Origin: Saposhnikovia divaricata
Taxonomy: Eukaryota > Streptophyta > Magnoliopsida > Apiales > Apiaceae
DNA: 64,000 nucleotides
NCBI GenBank assembly: GCA_036435485.1
Contig: CM071598.1
Location: forward strand, 141,526,148-141,590,147
Reading direction: 5' to 3'
Made by a program: the position numbers and the translations under genes. The notes under the pieces are model-generated. The model was not told the DNA's origin and did no database searches. It saw nothing but the letters and a program-made list of their open reading frames with translations. Below, piece by piece: positions 44,604 to 54,774 of the stretch (within the stretch, counting starts at the first letter, position 1; each line of letters begins with the position of its first letter).

Positions 44604-44977
44604 GAAAATTTAACAAATTGTTTTGTTCTATAATGCTACTATATATTGCCGTGACTATCAGTTTTATTTAATTAATCAAGAGAAGCTTAAGCTTTACACA
44701 AGAATCAACCTACATCAGGTTTTGCTCAGAGATGCCGAATCTATATCCAAGCAATCCCCTAATCTACATCATTTCCTCACTGTTTTTTTTCCTTTATAAA
44801 TAATGACTTCATAGACTCATGTGACATGTCTGATGCAAACAATTATTTCTTGTTTAATATATCAAAATTCAATAATTTGTAATAAAAAACATTTTGTTAC
44901 ATCTTGTTTCTAATCTATACTTATAAAATCTTAGTTATAGTCTTAATTTTTTTGCTACATATTGTTTATAGCTTCAG
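44604..44977. other. Unassigned AT-rich interval
   Basis: Contains a poly-T tract (near 44782) and ends in an intron-like T-rich stretch with a TATAGCTTCAG acceptor at 44977. No gene, LTR end or repeat is recognised. The break between element 3 and the next fragment lies here. Confidence 0.4.
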
Positions 44978-45174
44978 AATGGAGGCATTGAAGCTGAGCA
45001 TGCAAATTCTTAGAAAAATGGCACCGTCGCAATTGAGTTGGAGGAGACAAAGCAAAACCTTGAAAAAGCTAAAGATGAAAGCATGTTAATTGCGACATAT
45101 CTCTTATCTTCGCAAAAATAGCTTGAACGTGCAAGGCAAGAACTCCAACAACTAAAAGAACAAAAAATGGAAAA
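44978..45174 (+). pseudogene. WEB (DUF827)-like coiled-coil exon fragment
   Basis: The frame from the CAG at 44975 reads NGGIEAEHANS, stop, then AIELEETKQNLEKAKDESM, a second stop (both TAG), then LERARQELQQLKEQKMEK. The ELE-EK-NLE-AK-ES and LERARQELQQLKE patterns resemble the WEB / weak chloroplast movement family of plant coiled-coil proteins. A splice acceptor-like TTCAG precedes it. The truncated LTR of element 4 abuts it on the right. It is a dead gene fragment. A generic coiled coil is the alternative. Confidence 0.45.
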
Positions 45175-45472
45175 GCATACAGTAACACCATGCACCATCA
45201 TACACCTTAGTAGTTGTACACTACCCATGTGTGTGATTCTATATAAAGCCAACAACCCCCTTTATTTATTTCAATGTGGGACAAATACACATTCTCATTT
45301 TCAAGCTCTTTCAAGCTACTAACTTCAACTCTATTTCTCTATGGATTTCACTAAGAAAATTACTTAGACCCATATATGAAAATTTAAGTCCTCATAGCAA
45401 GGAACAATTTCCAATCGTTAAAATTCGGAATTAACATCAAGAACATAAAATAATTATGCTCCAAAAACTCCA
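45175..45472 (-). repeat. 3' LTR of element 4, partial
   Basis: Matches 51013-51309 with about 95% identity by eye (CACCATCATACACCTTAGTA through CTCCATTTTCTAACA). On the minus strand it starts TGTTAGAAAATGGAG and contains CTTTATATAG. Homology with the right LTR stops at the AAGCA before ACAGTAACACC, so the remaining part is deleted. No matching target duplication was found. Confidence 0.8.
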
Positions 45473-45487
45473 TTTTCTAACAATCCC
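45473..45487 (-). other. Polypurine tract, element 4
   Basis: The minus strand reads ATTTGTGGGGGAT directly before TGTTAGAAAATGG. Confidence 0.75.
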
Positions 45488-46009
45488 CCACAAATCCATA
45501 CAGAAATGCTTCAGGTTTTTCATCATGACTTGTTTTTCAGAGTCGGTACCCTTCCGGGTTTGAACCCTCCCGAGTCCCCTACTTCGATGACTACCGGATT
45601 CAGATGGAATGTTTCACCTTGAATCTTAATCCGTTTGGTGTAACCATGTTCCATACACGACGACAAGTCAAAGGCTATGGTACCAATCTACGGCTTGGAG
45701 ACATTAATGGTCTTGTCTCGATCCTATTCGTCGAATGCTTCAAGGAATAACCCTTTCCTCTAATTGCGACCACACAATTACATTCACTTAGCTGGGCATC
45801 TCCAGAGATGTACTGCAACCATCTCGTCTAATGACTTGACCCCATTCAGAGTTATAAAAAACTCTTGCTTTACTAGCAGTGTCAGTACCTTCTAGGTTTA
45901 CAAGGGATAGACTCAGATACAAACAGTATCATCTATGTAGCAAAGGTACTACCAATTCACCCTTACAGCTTGTTATTACCATATTGAATACACTTCAAGG
46001 GATCTCCTC

Positions 46010-46689
46010 TCATGTGCATTGGGTTCCCACTGATGATGAACTATGATGGGTTGACAGTCCCATCCCCAACCTTGACTTAAGGACCACTGCAGGTTCCACT
46101 CCTTTAGTCAAAGGATCAGCTATATTGTTTTGAGTTCCTATGAACTCTACAGCTATAATCCTATCAGGCACTAAACCCCTTATAGAATTTAGTCTAACTT
46201 GGATGTGCCTCTTTGTTTTAGCATTATACTTTTTACTGCTAATCTTGGTGATAGTTGTTCTACTATCACAATGAATAGCAATCGCAGGAAGTGGTCTCCT
46301 TACTACAGGTATCACGAACATAAGTCCGTGTAACCATTCAGCCTCCGTCCCCGTGGCATCAAGCACACACACTCAGCCTCAAAAGTAGATCGAGTTACTA
46401 TAGTTTGTTTGGTCGACTTCCAAGATATTTCTCCACCTGCTAAGGTGAACACGTATCCAGTCACTCCATTGGAACCAGACTTCTTAGCTATCCAACTTGC
46501 ATCACTGTACCCCTCAAGTACACCAGGAAATCTCCTATTGTTTAAACTAAGGTACATTGTGTCTTTCAGATATCTAAGTACTCTATCAAGAGCATCCCAA
46601 TGAGTTCTGTTTGGATAGCTTGTATATCTAACCAACTTAGACACAGAGTATGAAATATCTGGTCTAGTACAGTTAGCAAGATACTTCAA
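46010..46689 (-). pseudogene. Copia RNase H, element 4
   Basis: KYLANCTRPDISYSVSKL, DALDRVLRYLKDTMYLSL, YSDASWIAKKSGSNGVTGYV and SKQTIVTRSTFEAE-type blocks, then a frameshift near 46340. After it come EAEWLHGLMFVIPV, IHCDSRTTITKI, KTKRHIQVRLNSIRGLV and NNIADPLTKG. The catalytic acidic residues are recognisable (SDAS, FEAE, CDS, IADP). The N-terminal part is in frame with RT but for the TAG at 46702. Confidence 0.88.
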
Positions 46690-46701
46690 GCTCCTTTTAA
46701 T

Positions 46702-48993
46702 CTAAGAATACCTTAACTGAAACACAGGCACTCCTGAACTATTCTTGACAAGGGCAACTTTAGGATCATAGGGTGTACTAGCGATTCTACACTGTGAATA
46801 ACCATATTTCTCAAGTATAGATTTCTCTATATAATGAGACTTTGATAATATTCCCTCAGCTGACTGAGTCAGCTTGAGACCAAGAATCACACTAGCCTCA
46901 CCCATATCCTTCATTTCAAAATGCCTTTTCAAGAAAGCTTTTGTCTCGTTAATAATCTCAATATTGGTTCCAAACAGTAATATGTCATCCAAATATAGGC
47001 ACAAGATGACACACTCAGTACCTTTAACTTTGGTGTACACACACTTGTCACTTTCATTAATAACATAACTGAACGGCAATATAGTTTCATCAAACTTTTT
47101 ATGCCAAGCCCTGGGAGCTTGTTTTAAGCCATAAATGGATTTGATCAACTTACATACTTTCATCTCGTTACTAGATGCAACAAATTCCTCAAGCTGATCC
47201 ATATAAATCTCTTCTTCAAGTTCACCATGAAGAAAAGCTGTCTTAACATCCATTTGATGGATGATAAGACCATGTACGGAAGCCAATGCTACCAGCATTT
47301 GGATTGTAGTCATTCTAGCTACAGGAGAGTATGTATCAAAGTAATCAATGCCCTCCTTTTGCTTAAAACCCTTAGCTACCAGTCTAGCTTTGTGCTTATC
47401 TATTGAGCCATCGGGGTTCAACTTCCTTTTAAAGATCCATCTGCACCCGATAGTAGAACACCCAGGAGGGAGATCAACTAACTCCCATGTTCCGTTAGAA
47501 ACAATAGAGTCAATTTCACTCTTTACAGCGCCCTTCCAGTGCCTAGACTCTGAAGAATCCATAGCTTGTCGGAAAGTTAAAGGTTCGTCCTCGACATTGT
47601 AAGTGATGAAATCACTTCCAAAATCCTTGACTACCTTTGTACGCTTACTCCTTCGTGGTTCCTCTACCTCCTTAGGAGTAGAGCAACTACTAGGTTCCGC
47701 CCCCACATTTGTCATCTTTTCCACATGATCAGGAATAGAACTCGATGTGTGAGTAGGATCTTCATTAAAAGTATCTTGAGGCATAGCAGTCTTCATAGGG
47801 TAAACATCCTCAAAGAATGTAGCATCACGAAATTCAACTATCGTGTTTGCTACTATACCATCTATGTCAGATTTTAACACTAAAAATCTCATAGCTGTAG
47901 TAGTCTCAATATAGCCCAGAAAGATACAATCAACAGTATTCGGACCTAGTTTCTTTCTCTTGTGTTTAGGGACAAGTACCTTAGCAAGGCACCCCCACAC
48001 ACGAAGATACTTAAGACTAGTCTTCTTGCTCTTCCATAACTCATAGGGTGTCTTATCCATGTGTTTCAGAGGGACTCTATTCAGAATATGGCAAGCCGTA
48101 TTCAGAGCCTCTCCCCACATGTATTTAGGCAACCCAGAATTAATAAGCATACTATTAATCATATCTTTAAATGTTCTGTTCTTTCGCTCAGCAACCCCAT
48201 TAGACTCAGGTGTGTATGGTGGGGTATCTTCATGAACTATTCCATTGCTTGCACAAAATTCATTAAAGGAGTTACTCGTATACTCACCACCTCTATCAGA
48301 TCTCAACCTTTTAAGTACCTTACTAGTTTGTTTTTCTACTTTAGTTTTATATATAATGAATTTACTAAGTGCTTCATCCTTATGTCTAAGTAAATAGACA
48401 TAACAGTATCTACTACTATCATTTATAAAGGTAATGAAGTATCTAAACTGGTCCTTAGTCAAAACAACACCAAATTCAGAAATATCAGTGTGTACTAAAT
48501 CTAACAAACCAGAATCCCTAACAATATTATGAAAAGGTTTCCTTATTTGTTTAGCAGACACACATACTTGACATTTTGAATTCTTTTCTATGGTATGTCT
48601 TGGAATCAACTCTAAGTTCATCATATTTTTAAAAGCACCAAAGTTTAAGTGACCAAGTCTAGCATTCCATAAATTTGAAGATTCAACACAGTTAATAGAA
48701 GGAGTAATATTATTAATCAACGCACCTAAAACGGGCTCAGCATTTATTACAAATAAACCATTTGACAAGTAACCCTTGCTAAAAAATGTACCAGTATGAA
48801 TAAGAACTACTTTATTACATTTGAAAGAGACTTCAAAACCGTTAGCTACTAAACAGCTTCCACTTATTATATTTCTACGCATGTCGGGAATATGATGCAC
48901 TCTCGTCAGGGATAGAACACGACCCGAAAGAAACTTCAGGTCCACGTTTCCTACTCCATGTACTTGAGCAGCACTTGCGTTCCCCATCGTCAC
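46702..48993 (-). pseudogene. Copia integrase and reverse transcriptase, element 4
   Basis: A 763-codon open stretch. The pre-integrase region is followed by ARLGHLNFGAFKNM, CQVCVSAKQ (zinc binding), HTDISEF, LRSDRGGEYTSNSF and TPPYTPESNGVAERKNRT (integrase core), then LGPNTVDCIFLGY. RT blocks are GCRWIFKRKLNPDGSI, ARLVAKGFKQKEGIDY, HQMDVKTAFLHGELEEEIY, SIYGLKQAPRAWH and the catalytic LYLDDILLFG near 46985. It is in the same frame as the gag ORF upstream (codon distance exactly 441) and the RNase H downstream (768), so two amber codons are the only breaks up to RNase H. This is the best-preserved pol in the window. Confidence 0.93.
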
Positions 48994-49008
48994 TGTTAAA
49001 CTATGACT

Positions 49009-50316
49009 CTATTGATAAGATATAAATAAACTAATGTCAGCACAAATATGCACATTAGCTCTAGTATCAATCAACCATTCATTTAACAGATAAGTGGAAA
49101 ATAGTACAGGGTTATAGGAAACATACCGGTCCACGTTGGTTTCGGAAGCCGTAGCCTCACCAACAACCATGTTCACTACAGGGCCACTTGAGGTTCCAAG
49201 CACAGCATTCGCTTGAGCTACCACCTCGGCTTTCTTCGCTTTCTTTGTCGGGCAGTCCTTACTCCAGTGCCCAACCTGCCCACAAGACCAACATGGTTTG
49301 TTTGCCTTTGGTTTCTTGGCCTTATCATTGTCATTCTTAGGTTTATTACTATTACCCTTCTTAGAGACAACCTTCCTTTTCTGTCCTATAGTTGCTACAT
49401 TCACCTTCGAGCTTCCGTGCTCAGTGGGCACCACATGTCCCTGTTTGGACTTGTGTTGTTCTTGCACCGAGATGTCCAGCATAAGGTTGGTCCAGGTGAT
49501 CTCTCTCTTCTGTCCTTTTAGGGAGAGAGAGAACTCTTCCCAAGACTTTGGGAGTTTTTCAATCACACTCTTCACCTTAAACTTTTCGGGGAGGTCCATT
49601 CCGGACTCCTTCAAAGCATGCACTATCATCTCGAACTCATGCACTTGCTCAGTCATGGACTTATTGTCCACCAGCTTGATATCAAGGAACCTAGCCACAT
49701 AATACTTTTCAAGACCTTGTGAGTCAATATTATGTGTCTGGTCCAGCTTCTCCCATAAGAGTTTTGCGGTGTAGGCATCAGAGGAGTACACATCAAACAA
49801 GGTGTTCGTTAGAGCAGCAAAAATGGCCGCCCTAGCCACACCATCCTTCTCAGCCCACTTCGCAAAACCCTTAACTGATTCAGCCTTTGCTTGATCCACA
49901 ATCGGCTTCTCATATTCCACAACAGGCCATAGACCCTTTACAGTCAACCACAACTTCATCCTTTTCTGCCAACGAGAAAAGCCAACGCCTCGATTGAATT
50001 TCTCCGGCAAGCCAGTTAATTCAACGGGTTGTGGAAAACTGTAAGTGGTCCAATCCATAACCCCAGTAGATGCAACAGAACTACCATTAGGAGGAACTAC
50101 AGTTTCGTTAACCATTATGCTAAATACTATATAACAGATTATTTTTTCAAGAATGTTGGAAAATATTACTATTACAGCAACATAGAGGCAGTTATATATC
50201 GAATTTAACAAGTCAAGGCCAAGCAAACAATTAACGAAACAAAACACGAAGGTAGAAAGCATGCATATCAGTAACTGTAAAAACAAAGAAAAAACAGAAA
50301 ACATACCAGTAGCCAT
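49009..50316 (-). pseudogene. Copia gag and protease, element 4
   Basis: The gag proper probably starts at Met68 (50115, MVNETVVPPNGSS): VELTGLPEKFNRGVGFSRWQ, LWEKLDQTHNIDSQGLEKY, QVHEFEMIVHALKESG, LPKSWEEFSLSL, then the CCHC knuckle CWSCGQVGHWSKDC. The protease begins WLIDTRANVHIC: the catalytic D-T-G is changed to D-T-R (GGA to AGA type). The frame ends at TAG 49009-49011. The 67 residues before Met68 are strongly hydrophobic and overlap a GTATGT donor-like site at about 50306, so they may be intron sequence that happens to be open. Confidence 0.88.
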
Positions 50317-51309
50317 AGCTATAACAAGGTATTAAACAAAACAAAAATTAAGATCAGCTGAGTCGCCAGGCCTTGCTAAAAGTCCCGACGGTTCTTGAAG
50401 AGATAATCGCCCCCACTTACACTGTGTCGGGATGCTTGCAACAACTCTTCCAGGATAAAACAGCTCTGAGTAAGATGATCACAGCAACCAGAATACTCGA
50501 CTTCGACTAGCACCTCAGTCGCCGAAAAAACCCACAAACAAAGTAGCTTCGACAGGAAGGGAATAGAGAGTGCAGAGAGGAGAAGAGAATGTAGGGTGTG
50601 GTGTGTCAAAACCAGCAGCTTAGCTCTCTATTTATAGGAGAGGCTAACAGTTACGTTATATTTATCCACACATTTTAGCTTGTATATTTTAATTAATCCG
50701 AATATATATTATCAATTTCTGTACTGGTCCAATCTGATATCGAAGCCCAACTAGTCCATCAGATTTAAATTCAACTCTGATCTAGCCCAGCCCAACTGAT
50801 AAGAGATAACCCAGCCCAACTGATATATTTATTCTAATTAAAATAATATTATACACATAAATAAAATCCCTCGCGCAGGTCACCTCGCGTATGCGAGACG
50901 CCGAGACATTCGCCCAAATCGCCCTTCGACCGAGCCGACCCGACCCGAGTCGAGACGATACGTGGCGAGGCGGGCGGTGGCGGCGTGCGTGTGTGTGTAT
51001 TTGCGCGTGAAGCACACAGTAACACCATGCACCATCATACACCTTAGTAGTTGTACACTACTCATGTGTGTGATTCTGTATATAGCCAACAACCCCCTTT
51101 ATTTATTTCAATATGGGACAAATACACATTCTCTTTTTCAAGCTACTAACTTCAACTCTATTTCTATATGGATTTCACTAAGAAAATTACTTAGACCCAT
51201 ATATGAAAATTTAAGTCCTCATAGCAAGGAACAATTTCCAATCATTAAAATCCGGAATTAACATCAAGAACATAAAATAATTATGCTCCAAAAACTCCAT
51301 TTTCTAACA
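50317..51309 (-). repeat. 5' LTR and leader of element 4
   Basis: The right edge (51309, minus-strand TGTTAGAAAATGG) is exact. The inner edge is not, because no standard Met primer site is seen. It contains CTTTATATAG-like and CTATAAATAGAGAGC (near 50630) TATA boxes on the minus strand, a CpG-rich block (50878-51009), and CAGCCCAACTGATA repeated (50788-50823). GTCCCGACGG ... CTGTGTCGGG phrases near 50390-50430 may belong to the R/U5 part. Confidence 0.6.
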
Positions 51310-52856
51310 GAAGTGACTTTCATACCATTGATAATTAAAACAAGATACAAAAGGCATCGGAAGAGGCACAACGAAACAAACCACTTTTAAGACAAAACCA
51401 ATTATGCAAATGTAGCATACATAAGTGATCAAAACCTGTAATCATTCCGCTCCCTCATCTCTCATTCAGCAAAGAAAAACCTCACTCACATCCATCAAGT
51501 AACAGCTACCGATGATTAGCTAATTAAAACCTGTGGAGACCCTCTCACATGCATTTGCTTAATTGATCTCCTTCATACCCCCAATCAATCTGATTGGCCT
51601 TAGAGGAATCTCTAATCATTTCTATTAGAGTCCAGTTCATCATTACGGCCAATCCACCGGGCACATGCTATACTAATTCTCTAATCAAATACACAAATCC
51701 AATAACAACTTTGGAATAGAGCATCAAACAATCCATTATACATAACTACCACCACTTGCAAAAAATACTCATTCTCTTCCCTAATTACATATCACATAAG
51801 CATACATGTTTAATAATTCACCGGGACTTGAAATTGACACTTAAAATAGCTCATTCCTTTCGATTCAATGACAAAACATATGTATAATCATAATTTCTGA
51901 AATAAATAATGTTAACAAAATTTCACATGTATGTATGTATATATATAGATGTGTGTATGAAGAAAGATCACATAAATAGGAAAAACCTTTCCTCCATAAA
52001 TACCAAAATTAACATATTCCTTCATATATTTGCCAGAGAGCAATCAAAAAATAAGGAAGAAGAAGGGTCCCCCTCCCCATGATGTGATGTCTTAAAATCT
52101 ATCCACGTGTGTCTCTATTATTCCCGTGAAGTGTGTCTTTACTTGAAACTAGGCAACTTATCCGCTCTTCGCGCAGTTTACAAATTTTTACTTTAAAATA
52201 TTGAAGTTAGATAAAATTATTTTTATTATTTTTAAAATTTATCGATTTCTTAAAAATTTCATAAAAAAATTGATTTAAAACAAATTACATGAATTATTCA
52301 TTGGAAAAATAATCTCATCATTTATCTAAAATTTCGATAATTTTAAAAATATCATAAATATAAAATTAGCAAGAACGTATAATTTCGATAAAATTATAAA
52401 TATTAAATAGATTAACATTTTTTAAAGTCGACGTCCCACTCATCACATACATGTTCAATAATAGCGTAAGAATTTATTTATTAAGAATATTAATTTATTT
52501 TGACACAATATAATTAACAACAGATATGTAACTTTTTTTATCCATTTAATCCGCTGATAGAAGAGTTGGGTTACTTCAACTTAATTGGTTTGGTCATAAC
52601 CCATGTATAAGTTATCCATGTGCAAAAAAAAAAAATAGTTTGTACTATTTTTATACAAATTCCAGATTTTAATCGAGGATCTATATATTTTCATAATTTA
52701 TTACGATTTCCATAACGAGTCATAATATTTACTTTTTGAGAAGTTAAGCTCATCTTTACTACAATTGTTCAAAAAGAAATTTATGTGATCTTATAGAGAA
52801 TAATAAAAAACGCAATGTAAACAATTTTCAGTCATCATATTACCTAAAAATTACAC

Positions 52857-52860
<4 letters not shown>
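51310..52860. other. Gene-free stretch between element 4 and the Tat element
   Basis: AT-rich, with no open frame or recognised repeat. 51310-51620 reads on the minus strand like a 3' untranslated region (GTGAGTGAGGTTTTTCTTTG, then T-rich sequence), but no coding exon is attached. A CCACGTG motif lies near 52103. 52150-52550 is very AT-rich. It is probably old intergenic DNA. Confidence 0.45.

Positions 52861-52916
<56 letters not shown>
52861..52916. repeat. AT microsatellite at the Tat insertion point
   Basis: About 26 AT units ending exactly where the Tat LTR begins (TGATATGGG). The target duplication cannot be told apart from the repeat. Confidence 0.85.
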
Positions 52917-52918
<2 letters not shown>

Positions 52919-53582
52919 ATATGGGCTAAAAGTAAGCCCTAAAGACACATTTAATGTTGCATTAATTAGACCCAACATGGTCCAAACGTGGGGGCCATTA
53001 GTGGGGCCTAAACCCATATTTACAATATTAATTTCGTAATTAATATTAAGGGATATTAACTGCTCAGCAATAAGACTTGAAAGCAATCTACATTTAGTGA
53101 ATGATAAGGATACTATTCCTACAAGACTTAGCCTCCAAGGCACCCAATTCGATATGGAAACAGACTCCTACAAGGAAGGAGTCTAGAACCTTCCTCAAGG
53201 CGGTGGCTTGCCCGCCAAGTATCTAAATCCTACCATAATTCTAAGGCTTCTCAGCCTATATAAAGGGCCAGACACCTCATCTCAGAACTACGTTTTTGGG
53301 CATAGCTCAATACGTCACTTACATTTCAGGCATAATCCTCGAATAAGGACATACAAGCCACTACGTCCTTGGTGTGCCCTAGCCGCCATAGCCCCGAGGG
53401 CGAACACCAAGAACTACATTTTTGGCTTGATTCTCAATACAAGATACGTAGGCACTCTGTGAGGACCGATTAGTCTCGAACACGGAAACAGCCATTAAAG
53501 CTTGAAGCTCACCAACCCTTTTGCATTAAATACACAAAAACCCTAGCCGCAGTATTCGTAACCTAGTTTTTATTCCACAACA
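52917..53582 (+). repeat. 5' LTR of the Tat element (666 bp)
   Basis: Runs from TGATATGGGCTAAAAG to TTTATTCCACAACA, followed at once by the primer site. A TATA box CCTATATAAAGG lies near 53257. An AAGAACTACATTTTTGG / AGAACTACGTTTTTGG pair (near 53283 and 53410) is an internal direct repeat. Confidence 0.8.
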
Positions 53583-53584
53583 TT

Positions 53585-53599
53585 TGGCGCCATCTGTGG
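53585..53599 (+). other. Primer binding site of the Tat element
   Basis: TGGCGCCATCTGTGG, the characteristic primer site next to LTRs of Tat-lineage elements (family form TTTGGCGCCGTCTGTGG). Confidence 0.85.
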
Positions 53600-53615
53600 A
53601 ACAAAAACATCAACC

Positions 53616-54774
53616 ATGGTTCAAACACGAAGAACAACGTCAACCTCGACTGAGGCCATACCCCTTAGCTCTCCTCCACCTGCCACCTCTGATCCGCTTA
53701 TCACTACTGAAGAAGGACAATTTCCCCCATCAACAGGGGCGATCATTCAACCTCTAGCCTCTAACCCTCAGGGACGATTCCCCATGTTGAGGGAACTCTA
53801 CCCGTGGTTGTCCATCAAAACCAAAAAACTAACCCTCTTCAGATGGTGGTTTCTCCTCTTGATAACGTTGCTCGTACGCTACCCCCGGGAATACAGATCC
53901 ACACCACGGATCTCCCCTTGAATACCAACCCGATGTATGGGCTGCCTAATTATCCCCCTTGACAAAGGGAACCTGGACCAAGCGGTCACGCCTTACAGAT
54001 CCGAGATCGAGAGTACGATGACTACTCCGACCCCTATACTGATGATTCGACATCTGAGGATGACGATGATGATCGCAAAGAAGCCCCAAGGAGGCGACGT
54101 GCTAGTAGAGAACCTCGAAGGAGGTCCTAAAGAATCCATGATGGACCTCCACAAACGGCTGAGGAAAGGATTAAGGCTCATGAGGCTGAGATCCAAAGGA
54201 TAAAGGATGATATTGCTAGGGAGCAAGCAAGGCAAAGCCTGATTCGACCTCCTCCAGTGACAGGGAGGATTCCCATTATAAATCTGGAGAGGCCTTCAAG
54301 GAGACAACGAAGGGCCGATGCCCCAACTGAAAAATCGACAAGGGTGGAGACCCCCAGAAGCAACCCCAAGGATGTAATGCCACTTGGGGATCCTGATGAT
54401 CCCACACCTCCGTTTACTGAAGAGGTGATGAATGCCCGCATCTCAAGGAAATTCAAGATGCCGATGATTAAGGCTTATGATGGAACGGGCGACCCCGCAA
54501 ACCATGTCAGGACGTTCTCAAATGCACTGCTGCTGCAGCCTGCGAGTGACGCCTTAAAGTGTAGGGCGTTCCCTCAAACCCTGTCGGGCATGGCTCAAAG
54601 GTGGTATAGCCGCCTACCTACAAACTCGATTGGCCCTTTTAAGGAGTTGAGCGCTGCCTTTGTCAGCCAGTTCATTAGTGGGAGAGTTCATGAAAAAAGT
54701 TCTGCATCTCTCATGTATGTGGTGCAGGGGAAGAATGAGAATTTGAGGGATTATCTCAAGCGATTCACCAAGGA
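53616..54774 (+). pseudogene. Tat gag, N-terminal and central part
   Basis: Start MVQTRRTTSTSTEAI just after the primer site. A Pro/Ser-rich N-terminus then breaks into other frames (53937-54203 and 54257 onward). The conserved central block RKFKMPMIKAYDGTGDP, HVRTFSNALLLQ, CRAFPQTLSGMAQRWYSRL, FVSQFISGRVHEK and LRDYLKRFTKD is clean and is the retrotransposon gag domain. It is cut at 54775 by the solo LTR and its continuation is at 59364. Confidence 0.88.

Larger units (their letters stand above)
45175..51309 (-). mobile_element. Ty1/copia element 4, 3' LTR truncated
   Basis: Minus-strand order: 5' LTR (right, ending at 51309), leader, gag, protease, integrase, RT, RNase H, polypurine tract, partial 3' LTR (45175-45472). 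The domain sequence differs from the Sireviruses (short gag, no extra frame), so it is another copia lineage. gag to RNase H lies in one frame from 50316 to about 46340, broken only by TAG codons at 49009-49011 and 46702-46704 and by a late frameshift. The left LTR shares about 295 bp with the right one and then ends at the WEB-like fragment. Confidence 0.88.

Noticed and set aside
48061..48393. + strand frame of 110 codons opposite element 4 integrase
   Set aside because: Antisense shadow of a well-conserved integrase; no start context or promoter seen.
50782..51092. Arg-rich frames in the CpG-rich block of element 4
   Set aside because: Products of the GC-rich low-complexity DNA in a leader/LTR; overlapping frames on both strands, no family match.
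53208..53462. + strand frame in the Tat LTR
   Set aside because: Lies wholly within the LTR, between TATA box and primer site; no conserved protein pattern.
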